From a bacterium (lineage in GTDB: Bacteria > Planctomycetota > UBA1135 > UBA2386), in the NCBI GenBank assembly GCA_024743115.1, contig JANSXC010000023.1:40883-104882 (forward strand): a stretch of DNA of 64,000 nt, read 5' to 3'. The notes beneath the pieces are model-generated. The model was given only the letters and a program-made list of their open reading frames with translations. It ran no database searches and had not been told where the DNA came from. This document shows positions 34,218-43,300 of the stretch, piece by piece; position 1 is the stretch's first letter; every line of letters begins with the position of its first letter. The position numbers and the translations under genes were made by a program.

Positions 34218-35249
34218 TCACGAGATCGCCCGCACGCGCAGCTGCCCACACGCCGCGTTGGCGTCGGCACCGGACGAGTCACGGATCGTCGCGAGGATGC
34301 CGCGTTCCTTGACCTGCCGCACGATCGTGACGATGCGTTCACGCGAGGGCGGTTCGAACGGCAGGCCGTCGACGTGATTGTAGACGATGAAGTTGACGTA
34401 GCCGCGCACGCCCTGCAGCAGCTCGCAGAGCTGATCGACATCGCGATCACCGTCGTTTACGCCGCGCAGCAGCGTCCACTCGAACTGTACCGGGGTGCGC
34501 ATCGAGCGGCCGTACTCGTCGGCGGCGGCGACGATGTCCTGCACCGTGTCACCATGGGCGCGCGGCAGCAGCTCGCGGCGGCGGGCGTCATTCGCGAGGT
34601 GCAGCGACACGGCGAGGCACGGTTTGAACTCGGAGCGCTTCATGCGTTCGAACACCTTGACCGCCCCGACCGTCGACAGCGTCTGCCGTCGCGGCGAGAT
34701 CAACGCTTCGTTGCGGATGCGCGTGACGGCGGTGAGCACGTTCTCGAGGTTGTGTGATGGTTCGCCCATGCCCATGAACACGACCCGATCGATCGGCATC
34801 AGGCGGCGCGCGTGCACGACCTGCTCGAGGATCTCATCGGCGGTGAGGTGGCGCTCGACTCCGAACATGCCGGACGCGCAGAACCGACAGCCGACCGCGC
34901 AGCCGACCTGGCTCGAAACGCAGACGGCGCCGACGGGCATTGCGACCGTCTCGATCTCGCGGTCGTCCACGAGGCCGAGGCGCAGCTTGATCGTGCCGTC
35001 CTGCGCCCGGTGCTGCTCGCGCACGGTCGTCGCGAGGCCGGACTCGAGCCAGCGCGTGATCGCGGTCTGCTCCGTCGGCGACAGGGTCAGGCCGGCACGG
35101 TGAAATTCCGCGGGGTCGGGCGCACGCCCGGTCGCGACGAAGCGGCGCGCGAGTCGGGCCTTCGGGGCCGACAGCAGGTCGTCGAGGCCGCCGAGGCCCC
35201 GGCGAGGGAGCGCGTCGGACGCTGTGGAAGAAGGAGCCGGGCCGCTCAT
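34218..35249 (-). CDS. rlmN: RlmN/Cfr-family radical SAM RNA methyltransferase
   Basis: 343 residues. The radical SAM cluster is CAVGCRFC (Cys117, 121, 124) preceded by VCVSSQVG, whose Cys110 matches a conserved RlmN cysteine. FMGMGEPSHNLENV binds SAM, and AACGQL near the C-terminus (about Cys334) is the methyl-carrying cysteine. RlmN methylates C2 of A2503 in 23S rRNA and A37 of some tRNAs; Cfr modifies C8 of A2503. MGMGEP favours the RlmN side, but the ASGMFGVERHLT segment looks more Cfr-like, so the exact subfamily is open. Confidence 0.88.
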   Translation of the reverse strand: MSGPAPSSTASDALPRRGLGGLDDLLSAPKARLARRFVATGRAPDPAEFHRAGLTLSPTEQTAITRWLESGLATTVREQHRAQDGTIKLRLGLVDDREIETVAMPVGAVCVSSQVGCAVGCRFCASGMFGVERHLTADEILEQVVHARRLMPIDRVVFMGMGEPSHNLENVLTAVTRIRNEALISPRRQTLSTVGAVKVFERMKRSEFKPCLAVSLHLANDARRRELLPRAHGDTVQDIVAAADEYGRSMRTPVQFEWTLLRGVNDGDRDVDQLCELLQGVRGYVNFIVYNHVDGLPFEPPSRERIVTIVRQVKERGILATIRDSSGADANAACGQLRVRAIS

Positions 35250-35351
35250 TGGCCCGACAGCGTAGCTCCAACTCCGCCGCACGTCCCGAAATGGGGCAGC
35301 GCCGGAGCTCCGCTCAACCTGCCGACAGAAACGTCCGATGGCCGTTGCGCG

Positions 35352-35942
35352 ATGGGAAGGAGCATTACAGGTGTTGTTTGTCTCGGATTCGTTCTGGCCG
35401 GCTGCATGTCGGGCCCGGAGCCGACTCCGGAAGCTGGTTCGATGTCCCCAATGGGGTCGGGCGATTCGATGGCCATGGCGGAGTCCGAGTCCGGCATGGC
35501 GACTCGGGCGGGGTCCATGACGGCGCCGGCGCCCGCGGCCGAAACGGCGCCGATGGCCGGGGAGGAGTTCGAGGGCGCGATGGGCGGAGCGTCGGAGACC
35601 GGGCGGATGTCGACCGGTGCGATGCGCGCGTTCGCGAAGTCGGATTCGATCGAGCACGACTGGCGCATGGCGAACGGTCGCCGCATGAGTGTGTCGTTCC
35701 GGTTGTCGTTCAGCGGCGTCGAGAACGACATGCAGTTCGCGTCCGACTCGGTGCGCGACAATTGGGCAAGTGCCATCGAGTACGCGTGCAAGGTCTGCGA
35801 AGCGACGGACCTCACGGACGAGAAGTGTCGCGCGACGTTCGATGGCCTGATGTGCCGCCAGCTCACGCAGATCCTGTTCCCGCAGCAGGCGGGCCAGGGG
35901 CAGGTCGAACGCGTCGTCTGGGACCGGCTCTACTGGCAGTAG
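35352..35942 (+). CDS. Methionine-rich lipoprotein, function unknown
   Basis: 196 residues with a lipoprotein signal ending LAGC. The next ~70 residues are low-complexity and carry about eleven methionines with Ser, Gly, Ala and Glu (for example SMSPMGSGDSMAMAESESGM). The C-terminal ~110 residues are folded-looking with several cysteines (ACKVCEATD, EKCRATF, LMCRQL). Methionine-rich segments can bind copper(I) or silver, but nothing in the neighbourhood confirms this. Divergent from the RlmN gene with about 100 bases between starts. Confidence 0.7.
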   Translation: MGRSITGVVCLGFVLAGCMSGPEPTPEAGSMSPMGSGDSMAMAESESGMATRAGSMTAPAPAAETAPMAGEEFEGAMGGASETGRMSTGAMRAFAKSDSIEHDWRMANGRRMSVSFRLSFSGVENDMQFASDSVRDNWASAIEYACKVCEATDLTDEKCRATFDGLMCRQLTQILFPQQAGQGQVERVVWDRLYWQ

Positions 35943-35975
35943 GTCGGGCCCGGGACTGCCAGAACCGGAAGGGCC

Positions 35976-36500
35976 TTACCAGCCCTTCTGCTGCCGCAGT
36001 GTCGTGATGTGCGCGCAGTGATGCCGACCGTGCCACGCGTAGGTGGCCACGTAGTCGTCGAGCGTCTTGATGCCGTCGGCGCTGTGCTCCGAGCGTTTCT
36101 GAAACACGCGCTCGGGCTGCGTCGACAGGCAGTGCGCGAGTCGCTGGTGCAGCGACTGGATGATCAGCAGCGAGTTGCCGATCGGGGCCTTCGCGTCCGC
36201 CATCTCGGCCCAGGCGCCTTCGTCGTAGGCCGGGATTACGGCCATCGGCTCGGAGATCGTGAGCTTGTGGCGGATGTAGGCGTTGATGTGGCTGTCGGCG
36301 AGATGGTGCACGACCTGTCGCAGCGTCCAGCCACCCGCGCGATACGGCGTGTCGAGCTGCGCGTCGTCGAGGCCGCGCACGGCCTCGTAGAGCAGCGTCG
36401 GCAGCGCGGCGATCTCGCCGATCGCCTCGCAGCGTTGGGCCGGCGTGAGTTTGCCCGGCAGGGTGAGTTGGCCAATCGGGTAACGGGGATCCTGCTTCAT
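35976..36500 (-). CDS. DinB/YfiT (BstA-like) metal-dependent protein
   Basis: 174 residues with the DinB-type metal site: QVVHHLADSHIN and, near the C-terminus, YAWHGRHHCAHITTLR. These resemble YfiT/BstA, a putative bacillithiol S-transferase or metal-dependent hydrolase with three histidine ligands. The start overlaps the stop of the biotin-carrier gene (ATGA). The reason for coupling to an acyl-CoA carboxylase is not evident. Confidence 0.82.
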   Translation of the reverse strand: MKQDPRYPIGQLTLPGKLTPAQRCEAIGEIAALPTLLYEAVRGLDDAQLDTPYRAGGWTLRQVVHHLADSHINAYIRHKLTISEPMAVIPAYDEGAWAEMADAKAPIGNSLLIIQSLHQRLAHCLSTQPERVFQKRSEHSADGIKTLDDYVATYAWHGRHHCAHITTLRQQKGW

Positions 36501-37015
36501 CCGTTCTGCGCCTCGGGTTCGACCACGACGAGGATCGCGCCCTGCTCGACCGTGCCGCCGACTTCCGTGTCGACGGACTGCACGGTGCCGGCTACGCCCG
36601 CCGTGAGCTTGTGTTCCATCTTCATCGCGGACAGCACGATCAACGTCTGATCCGCTGCGACCGTGTCGCCGGGCTGGCACTCGACCTTCAGCACGGTGCC
36701 CGTCATCGGCGCGAGGATCATGCCGTCGCCGCCGGCGCTGCCACCGGGGCCGCGGCCTGCGGGCGGTGACAGCTTGTGGGTGCGGCCGTCGAGGCGAACG
36801 ATCAGATCCTGGCCCGCGGCGACGCCGTGCACGGTACGCACCTGCCGGTCGTCGCCGTTCTCCTGCACGAGTCGCACGCCACCGCCGGGCAACGCGTGGG
36901 CACCGAGTTCGAGAACGTTCTCACCGACGCGAACGCGCCAGCGATCGCCTTCGACGTGTTCGGCGATGACGGGCACGGTCTCGTCGCCGCGCACGATGTC
37001 TTTGCGCACCTTCAT
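36497..37015 (-). CDS. Biotin carboxyl carrier subunit of an acyl-CoA carboxylase
   Basis: 172 residues. The C-terminal lipoyl/biotinyl domain contains LSAMKMEHKLTAG, where Lys132 of A-M-K-M is the biotinylated residue, and the characteristic MTGTVLKVECQPGDTV strand. It accepts carboxylate from the biotin carboxylase encoded just upstream, whose stop overlaps this start (ATGA). The carboxyltransferase subunit that would complete the enzyme is not in this window. Confidence 0.9.
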   Translation of the reverse strand: MKVRKDIVRGDETVPVIAEHVEGDRWRVRVGENVLELGAHALPGGGVRLVQENGDDRQVRTVHGVAAGQDLIVRLDGRTHKLSPPAGRGPGGSAGGDGMILAPMTGTVLKVECQPGDTVAADQTLIVLSAMKMEHKLTAGVAGTVQSVDTEVGGTVEQGAILVVVEPEAQNG

Positions 37016-38550
37016 CGCCGACCTCCAAAGCTGCGGAAGCCGTTGAGGTCCTGCCAGATCGCCGTCGACTGAGCCGCCGCGCGGCCAGCCGATGCGGCCG
37101 AACCGCCGCCCGTCGCCTGTGGCGCGACCGCCTGGGCCAGCACGGCTGCGGCGAGCGTGAGGTCGTCGGGCGGATCGGACGGGCCCGCGGCGAGTTCGGG
37201 GCGATGGTCGAGCATGTCGATGCTGAGTTCGAAGTTGCGGAACGCCGGGTCGTCGACGATGCGCCGCAGGAAGTCGATGTTCGTCGGAATGCCGAGGTAG
37301 GCCGTGTCGGCGAGCGCCTGACTCAGGCGCGTGCACGCCATCTCGCGCGTCGGGGCCCAGACGATGAGCTTGGCCAGCATCGAGTCGTAGTGCACCGGCA
37401 CTTCCCAGCCGGTGTAGACGCCCGTGTCGACGCGGATGCCGGGGCCCTTGGCTTCGTGCGCGAGGCGCAGCAGGCCGGCGGCGGGCAGGTAGCCCTGCTC
37501 CGGCGACTCGGCACAGATGCGCGCTTCGATCGAGTGTCCGCGAGGCGTGAGGTCGCGATCGGCCAACAGGTCATCGAGCTTGCCGCCCGCGGCGACGTGC
37601 ACCTGCAGATGCACGAGGTCGACTCCGGTAACGAGCTCGGTGACCGGATGCTCGACCTGCAGGCGTGTGTTGACCTCGAGGAAGTAGAAGTTGCCGTCGT
37701 CGTCGAGCAGGAACTCGCAGGTGCCCGCGTTGTCGTAGCCCACGCGCTGGCACAGCGCGACGGCCGCGTCGCCCATGCGCTGGCGCAGGTCGGGGTCGAC
37801 GACCGCGGACGGCGCCTCCTCGAGCACCTTCTGATGCCGCCGTTGCACGGAGCACTCACGTTCGTGCAGCGAGTAGACCTGACCGTGCAGATCGCCGATC
37901 ACCTGGATCTCGATGTGGCGCGCTGGCGTCACGGCACGCTCGAGGATCATGCGATCGTCGCCGAAGCCGGCCTTGGCCTCGCGCCGACCCGCGGCGATCG
38001 CTTCCGGCAGATCCTCGAGGCGGTCCACGCGCCGCATGCCGCGGCCGCCGCCGCCTGCGCTCGCCTTGACCATGAGCGGCACGCCGATTTCGTGACCGAC
38101 CTTGACGAGTTCTTCGTCGGACAGGTCCTTCTCGGTGCCCGGGATCACGGGCACACCCGCGGCGATCGCTTCTTCACGTGCCGACTTCTTGCTGCCGAGC
38201 CGATCCATCGCCTCGGGGTTGGGGCCGAGGAAGGTCAGACCCGCGTCGCGCACGGCACGCACGAACTGGGCGTTCTCGCTGAGGAAGCCGTAGCCGGGGT
38301 GGATCGCGTCCGCGCCGGTCTGCTTCGCGGCGCCGAGGATCTTGTCGAAGTCGAGGTAGCTGTCGGCGGCGACGTCGCCGCCCAGCGCGACGGCATGGTC
38401 GGCCGCGAGCACGTGAGCGCAGCGGGCATCGCAGTCGCTGTGCACGGCGATCGACTCGATACCGAGTTCGCGCAGGCCGCGGGCCACGCGCACGGCGATC
38501 TCGCCGCGGTTCGCGATGAGCACGCGCCGAAACGGAGGGTTCTTGGCCAT
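37012..38550 (-). CDS. Biotin carboxylase subunit of acetyl/propionyl/methylcrotonyl-type CoA carboxylase
   Basis: 512 residues. The N-terminal domain begins RRVLIANRGEIAVRVARGLRELG; the ATP-grasp region has VKASAGGGGRGMRRV (Gly-rich loop), HIEIQVIGD and FLEVNTRLQVEHPVTE, with the catalytic Glu-Asn-Arg residues. It carboxylates biotin using ATP and bicarbonate. The C-terminal ~60 residues extend past the usual end of a separate biotin carboxylase but carry no biotinyl domain. ATG 38565 is an alternative start five codons upstream. It lies opposite an ECF fusion gene, with a gap of about 120 bases. Confidence 0.92.
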   Translation of the reverse strand: MAKNPPFRRVLIANRGEIAVRVARGLRELGIESIAVHSDCDARCAHVLAADHAVALGGDVAADSYLDFDKILGAAKQTGADAIHPGYGFLSENAQFVRAVRDAGLTFLGPNPEAMDRLGSKKSAREEAIAAGVPVIPGTEKDLSDEELVKVGHEIGVPLMVKASAGGGGRGMRRVDRLEDLPEAIAAGRREAKAGFGDDRMILERAVTPARHIEIQVIGDLHGQVYSLHERECSVQRRHQKVLEEAPSAVVDPDLRQRMGDAAVALCQRVGYDNAGTCEFLLDDDGNFYFLEVNTRLQVEHPVTELVTGVDLVHLQVHVAAGGKLDDLLADRDLTPRGHSIEARICAESPEQGYLPAAGLLRLAHEAKGPGIRVDTGVYTGWEVPVHYDSMLAKLIVWAPTREMACTRLSQALADTAYLGIPTNIDFLRRIVDDPAFRNFELSIDMLDHRPELAAGPSDPPDDLTLAAAVLAQAVAPQATGGGSAASAGRAAAQSTAIWQDLNGFRSFGGRR

Positions 38551-38670
38551 CGGGAGGAGCACCATAGCCGGCCCGCGCGAAAGTCCCGTGGATCGCCCCG
38601 CGAAAAAACTCGGAGCTTCCGTGCATCCTCGAGCCGCGCTGCGGGGTGCTACTTTCGGACGCTGACCCGA

Positions 38671-41016
38671 ATGACTCCCCAGCATCAGATCGCCGCCGAA
38701 CTCGTGAGCCACGCCGGCGCGTTGCGTGCGCTGGCTCGCGATCTCGTCGGCCCGACGGATGCCCCGGATCTCGTGCAGGAAACCGCGCTGCGAGCGTTGC
38801 GTTCGCCGCCGGAACGACCGCACGGTCTCGGCGCGTGGCTAAGGGCGGTGCTGCGAAACCTCGCGGGCAATCACCGGCGGACCGCCGCGCGGCGGCAGCA
38901 GCGCGAAACGGCGATCGCCCACGAGGTGAGCATGGCCGCGGCGCCGGCGCCCGACGATCTGCTGCATCGCCACGAGAGCGTGCGGCTCGTCACCGAGGCG
39001 CTCTGGCGCCTGCCGGAGACGTTCCGGTCGACGCTCTTGAGGCGCTACTTCGAAGAGCTGACGCCGAAGCAGATCGCCGAACGCGAAGGGGTCCCGGTCG
39101 CGACCGTGAAGAGTCGGCTGCAGCGCGGGCTCGCCCAGCTGCGCGCCGACTGTGACCGCGAGGACGGCGGGCAGTGGCGCGCGCTGCTGCCGCTCGTCCT
39201 GCGCCGACCCGAGACCCCAACGGCGGCCGCTGGTACGGCCGTCTTCATCATGACACAGACCACCAAAGTGCTCGCCGTGGCCGCCGCAATCGTTGCGGTC
39301 GCCGGCTTTGCGCTGTTCTACGAGAGTGAGCAACCCGAGCCGGCAACGCGCGAGGTCGCGCAAATGCCGGATCCAGCGGTTGGCGCGACTGCGGCCCGGG
39401 TGGGGTCGGCCTCCGTGCAGCCCATCGACAGCGCGTCCGATCGCGTCGATCCGGCGGCCGCGTTCCAGGCTGCGCTTGCGCACCCGTTCGAGATGTCGGT
39501 GCTCTGTCGCGTCGTCGATCGGGATGGTTTGCCGGTCGAGGGTGCCAGGGTCGGGTTCGGCCCGGCCGGCGGTGTAGTGAATCTCTGGCCTTCGGGTGCG
39601 GCTGCCGACGGCGTCGTCCTGCTGCATTGGCGAGCCAGGCGGCGGACGATGCGCATCGATCTCGGGTTGATGTTCGGCGGCGACGGGCAATCGCTGCGGA
39701 CGATCGACGTCGAGGCGGATCGGGTCCGGGAGATCACACTGCTGGTGGCACGTGGAGGTGGTGGTGCGACGTGCGGCGCCACCCTGCCGCACGACCTGGT
39801 GAACTGCTCGACCTGTCACCGGGGCAGCGTGCAGCCGAACGTCTTTCGGACGAGCCTTGTGATGTCGGAGGGCTTGCACCCGTTCTCCCGGTTGCGCGAG
39901 GCGATGCTGATCGAGACCGGCGAGATCGAGGAGGCCGACGCGGAGCCGCCGCCGCCGCCGCCGATCGTCGGGTTCGCGTTCGGCGAGACGGATGCCGGCA
40001 ACCTTGGCCGCATCGAGGGCAAGGTCTACGACGATCGCGGCGAGCCGGTCGCGGGCGCGACCGTGATCTGGGGCCGGGAGCAAGATCTGCCGCTCGGTCG
40101 AACGCGGACGCGCGCCGACGGCAGCTACGTCCTGAAGGAAGTGGCGACCGGACAGGCGCGCGTGCGCGCGGGCGGTGGCAGTTCGGGCATCGGTCGCGCG
40201 ACGGTCGCGGTCGGGGTCGGGCGGACCACGACCCAGGACGTGCACCTCGCACGGGGGCGCGGGATGACGGGGCGCGTGCTGCTGCCTACCGATGGCAAAA
40301 ACAGCGCCGAAGGCTGGCGCGTGGAGTTCGAAGCCAAGGACGGTTCCTGGGCCGACAGCGTCGATGTCCGAAAGGACGCGACGTTCGAGTTCGCGAACGT
40401 GCCGGCCGTCCCGGGCCGTCTCCTGCTCTGGTCGCGGCAGTCCCACCCGCTACCCGTGGCCGTTCAGGGTGTGACCGAGGTCGGGCGGCTCGATGTGATC
40501 TTCGATCTCGTGGCGACCGGTATGCCGGGCAGCGCCCTGCGCGGGCGCGCGGGAATCGTCCCCGAGAATCGGGTCGCGGTCTGGCAGGTCGCAACCGGTC
40601 GCGGCACCGTGCTGAACACATCGCCCGACGGCACCTTCGCGATCCCGGGACTCGCGCCCGGTGAGTATCGGATCCTGGTGACGTCGCCGACGGCCGGCAC
40701 TCTGGATCTCGGTCCCCGCTGGATCGACGGCCTCACCGAGGTCGATCTCGGCGAGCTGACCTTTCGCGAGCCTGCCCGCGTCCAGCTCGGGTGGCCGAGG
40801 GAGGGGGGCGATGGACTGGGCCGTGTCGAGTGCTATCGCTTCGGCGAGGATGTCGATGTGCGGCACTCGACGCGCCTGACGCTCGGCCGCGGTCTCGAAC
40901 TGGCAGCCGGCAAGTGGTTCCTGCTGTGGGAAGAACGTGGGGCCGTGCGGATGCGCCGCTTCGAAACGCTGGCTGGCGAGAGCATCGAGGTGCCGCTGGT
41001 TCGGGAACCACGCTGA
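38671..41016 (+). CDS. Transmembrane ECF sigma factor fused to outer region with CxxCH motif
   Basis: 781 residues. Sigma region 2 lies near 10-75 (APDLVQETALRALRS) and region 4 near 105-160 (LRRYFEELTPKQIAEREGVPVATVKSRLQRGLAQLR). A membrane helix lies at about 198-216. The outer part includes ATCGATLPHDLVNCSTCHRGSVQP, where C379-S-T-C382-H383 is a c-type heme motif of the kind that ends NCxTCHRG segments in multiheme reaction-centre-like cytochromes. Later carboxypeptidase-regulatory-like units are IEGKVYDDRGEPVAGATV and LRGRAGIVPENRVAVWQV. ATG 38671 is just ahead of the sigma domain; TACTTT 20 bases upstream may be a -10 box. Confidence 0.87.
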   Translation: MTPQHQIAAELVSHAGALRALARDLVGPTDAPDLVQETALRALRSPPERPHGLGAWLRAVLRNLAGNHRRTAARRQQRETAIAHEVSMAAAPAPDDLLHRHESVRLVTEALWRLPETFRSTLLRRYFEELTPKQIAEREGVPVATVKSRLQRGLAQLRADCDREDGGQWRALLPLVLRRPETPTAAAGTAVFIMTQTTKVLAVAAAIVAVAGFALFYESEQPEPATREVAQMPDPAVGATAARVGSASVQPIDSASDRVDPAAAFQAALAHPFEMSVLCRVVDRDGLPVEGARVGFGPAGGVVNLWPSGAAADGVVLLHWRARRRTMRIDLGLMFGGDGQSLRTIDVEADRVREITLLVARGGGGATCGATLPHDLVNCSTCHRGSVQPNVFRTSLVMSEGLHPFSRLREAMLIETGEIEEADAEPPPPPPIVGFAFGETDAGNLGRIEGKVYDDRGEPVAGATVIWGREQDLPLGRTRTRADGSYVLKEVATGQARVRAGGGSSGIGRATVAVGVGRTTTQDVHLARGRGMTGRVLLPTDGKNSAEGWRVEFEAKDGSWADSVDVRKDATFEFANVPAVPGRLLLWSRQSHPLPVAVQGVTEVGRLDVIFDLVATGMPGSALRGRAGIVPENRVAVWQVATGRGTVLNTSPDGTFAIPGLAPGEYRILVTSPTAGTLDLGPRWIDGLTEVDLGELTFREPARVQLGWPREGGDGLGRVECYRFGEDVDVRHSTRLTLGRGLELAAGKWFLLWEERGAVRMRRFETLAGESIEVPLVREPR

Positions 41017-41055
41017 GGGTGGCGAAGGCGCTTGCGCCGGCACACCGCGCGGCCG

Positions 41056-42219
41056 ATGGTGCGGTGGATGGCCGAGCCCACCGAGCCCAAGAAGCGTCGC
41101 CGCCGCGGCCTGAAGTTCTATCTGCTGGCCGCGCTGGCGATGACGGTCTCGACGGTCCTGGTTGCCGAGATCGCGCTGCGCATCTGGGATCCGCTGCGTC
41201 TGCCGCTCGAGGACATGCGCGGGTTCTACCAGCTCGACGGCGAGGGCCGGATCGAGACGACGCCGGGTTGGCAAGGTGAGCAGTTCGTCGAGGGCCGCGG
41301 TGTGCCCGTTCACATGAACGCGCTCGGCCTGCGCGGTCCGGAAATCTCTGCGCGCGTCGCGGGTGAGAAGCGCGTGCTCGTGCTGGGCGATTCCTACATC
41401 TGGGGTCAGGGCGTCACCGACGACGCGACCGTGCCGGCGCGCCTGCAGGAACAGCTGCGCGCCGCCGGTCACAAGGTCACGGTCGGCAACGCGGGCATGT
41501 TCGGTGCCGGTCCGCGCGAGTGGGGTTACACGCTGACACGGTTCCGTGAGGCGTTCGAACCCGACGTCGTCGTCGCGGTGCTCTACGTCGGCAATGACGT
41601 GCAGAACACCCTCATGGATCCGCTCAGCGTCGTCGACGGCTGGCTGATGGCGTCGGGCACCGCCGAGCTGCGCGAGTCGTGGCGCTTTCGCTTGCGCGTC
41701 TGGTCACGGCTGTGGAACACGTTCGAGAAGCTCGTCGCCAAGAAACGTATCGATCAGCTCGTGATCGAGAAGCTCGCGCAGGAGCGGCCCAACATTCCGT
41801 ATCGCATCGACGAGGGTGTGTTCCTCGACCGGGATCCGAGCAAGGACGATCAAGAACCGTTCCTGCGCAGCATCGAGGGCAAGCTCGACGCGACGTTTGC
41901 GGAGCTCGAGACCGCGGCCGCGGGGATCCCGACCATCGTCGTCCTGCTGCCGGCCTACCGCGTCGTCGTCGAGGACTACGGCAAGCTGCTCACGGAGTAC
42001 GGTCTCGACGCGAAGCTGCACGAACGGGGCCGCGGCCACGATCGACTGCAGCGCATGCTCGCGGCGCGCGGGTTCGAGGTCGTCGATCTCATGGCTCGAT
42101 TCGTCACCGCCGAAGACCGCCGCCAGCTGTTCCTGCAGCGGGACTGGCACTTCTCGGACCTCGGCTGCCGGCGCGTCGCGGGCTGGCTACTACCGCTGGT
42201 CGAAGAGCATCTGAAGTGA
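41056..42219 (+). CDS. Membrane-anchored SGNH/GDSL-like hydrolase
   Basis: One N-terminal membrane helix (FYLLAALAMTVSTVLVAEIAL) is followed by an SGNH hydrolase domain: VLVLGDSYIWGQG (nucleophile Ser), VGNAGMFG, VLYVGNDV (Gly-Asn block) and DWHFSDLG with the Asp-x-His pair. It probably removes or transfers an O-acyl group on a surface glycan or lipid; substrate unknown. ATG 41068 is an alternative start. The stop overlaps the start of the next gene (GTGA), so the two are coupled. Confidence 0.83.
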   Translation: MVRWMAEPTEPKKRRRRGLKFYLLAALAMTVSTVLVAEIALRIWDPLRLPLEDMRGFYQLDGEGRIETTPGWQGEQFVEGRGVPVHMNALGLRGPEISARVAGEKRVLVLGDSYIWGQGVTDDATVPARLQEQLRAAGHKVTVGNAGMFGAGPREWGYTLTRFREAFEPDVVVAVLYVGNDVQNTLMDPLSVVDGWLMASGTAELRESWRFRLRVWSRLWNTFEKLVAKKRIDQLVIEKLAQERPNIPYRIDEGVFLDRDPSKDDQEPFLRSIEGKLDATFAELETAAAGIPTIVVLLPAYRVVVEDYGKLLTEYGLDAKLHERGRGHDRLQRMLAARGFEVVDLMARFVTAEDRRQLFLQRDWHFSDLGCRRVAGWLLPLVEEHLK

Positions 42220-42644
42220 ACGCCGAACCGGAGATCGACGCGCTCGGCCGCGTCGCGCACACCGCACTACACCTGCTGCGGTGGATCGCCGTGCTCGCCG
42301 GCATCCTCGCGATCGCCGCCGCCGGTTACACGGTCTACGATCCCGTGCCGGTCTACTCGGACGACATCCCGCCGCAGTCGACGGTGATCGCGCACCAGTT
42401 CACGTTCGTGTGTCTGGGGCTGCCGCTGGCGACGCCGATCGTCCTCTGGATCGGTCGACTCTGGCCCGTCGGCCTCGTGATCGGACTCGGGCTCGGTTTC
42501 GGACCGATGCTGCTCGCGGGCGATCACGATTACGGGTTCGTGATCCGGCTCTTTGCTACCGGCGTGTCCTACGCCGTGTTGGCCGTCTGGCGCACGCTCG
42601 TCGGGTTGACGAACCCGAATCACTCGAGCGGTCAGGCCGCCTGA
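42216..42644 (+). CDS. Small integral membrane protein, function unknown
   Basis: 142 residues with four predicted membrane helices (around WIAVLAGILAIAAAGYTV, FTFVCLGLPLATPIVLWIG, VGLVIGLGLGFGPMLLA and FATGVSYAVLAVWRTLVG). The GTG start overlaps the stop of the SGNH hydrolase gene, which suggests joint expression and possibly an acyl-transfer or anchoring partner role. No family recognised. Its last 13 bases overlap the end of the convergent membrane-protein gene. Confidence 0.7.
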   Translation: MNAEPEIDALGRVAHTALHLLRWIAVLAGILAIAAAGYTVYDPVPVYSDDIPPQSTVIAHQFTFVCLGLPLATPIVLWIGRLWPVGLVIGLGLGFGPMLLAGDHDYGFVIRLFATGVSYAVLAVWRTLVGLTNPNHSSGQAA

Positions 42645-43300
42645 TTCCGCCTCAGGCTCGCCGCGACGCAGCCGGCGAACGTGCCGCCGACCATCGTGAA
42701 CGGCACCCAAAAGCCGAGCTGCGCGATTGACGCGCTGACGAGCGTCTCCGCGACGGAGTCGAGCTCGATGCCGGGTGGCCCGAACTTCGTGTAGTGCGTG
42801 TCCCAACCCATCACCTTGGCGAGCCAGGTGAACGCGAGCACGGTGAGTCGCGCGGGGATGGCGTAGAGCAGCAGGGCGATCGCGATCCGGGTCCAGACGA
42901 TGAGGCCGATCACGGTCATGAAAGCGGTCACGGCGATGATGAACATCACGGCCGCGCGAACATCGCCGAAGAGCACGTCCTCCGGGGACTTGCCGATCAG
43001 CGGGCCGAACTTCGCCATCACCGCTGCGATGACGGCTGCCAATCCCCCGCCGGCGAGTAGTGCGCTCCAGCCCGGGCGGAGTCGCGGTCCGGATCCGTCG
43101 CCCGAAAGGCGCCAGCCGAGGAAAGCCCCGGTCGCGAACACGAGCCAGGTGATGCCGAGCGGGTGCAGCGCGCCGCCCGAGCGGGTCGTGACCATGCCCA
43201 GGACCTCGGTGATGAGCCGTGCCGTGCTGATCCCGAGCGTGAGGAGCGTCGGCCAGAGCAGCAGTCGGCCGAGTGACGGGCGATCAGACGGGGCCTTCAT
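42632..43300 (-). CDS. Multi-pass membrane protein, function unknown
   Basis: 222 residues with about six hydrophobic segments (for example LLWPTLLTLGISTARLI, WLVFATGAFLGWRL, LLAGGGLAAVIAAVMA, AAVMFIIAVTAFMTVIGLIVW). No family was recognised. The start lies inside the end of the glycosyltransferase gene (17-base overlap), so it is probably in the same operon; the frame upstream of that ATG is only the shadow of the glycosyltransferase. Confidence 0.72.
   Translation of the reverse strand: MKAPSDRPSLGRLLLWPTLLTLGISTARLITEVLGMVTTRSGGALHPLGITWLVFATGAFLGWRLSGDGSGPRLRPGWSALLAGGGLAAVIAAVMAKFGPLIGKSPEDVLFGDVRAAVMFIIAVTAFMTVIGLIVWTRIAIALLLYAIPARLTVLAFTWLAKVMGWDTHYTKFGPPGIELDSVAETLVSASIAQLGFWVPFTMVGGTFAGCVAASLRRNQAA

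Noticed and set aside
37204..38670. Plus-strand extension upstream of the third ECF fusion gene
   Set aside because: It is antisense to the biotin carboxylase gene; the sigma domain starts at the ATG at 38671.
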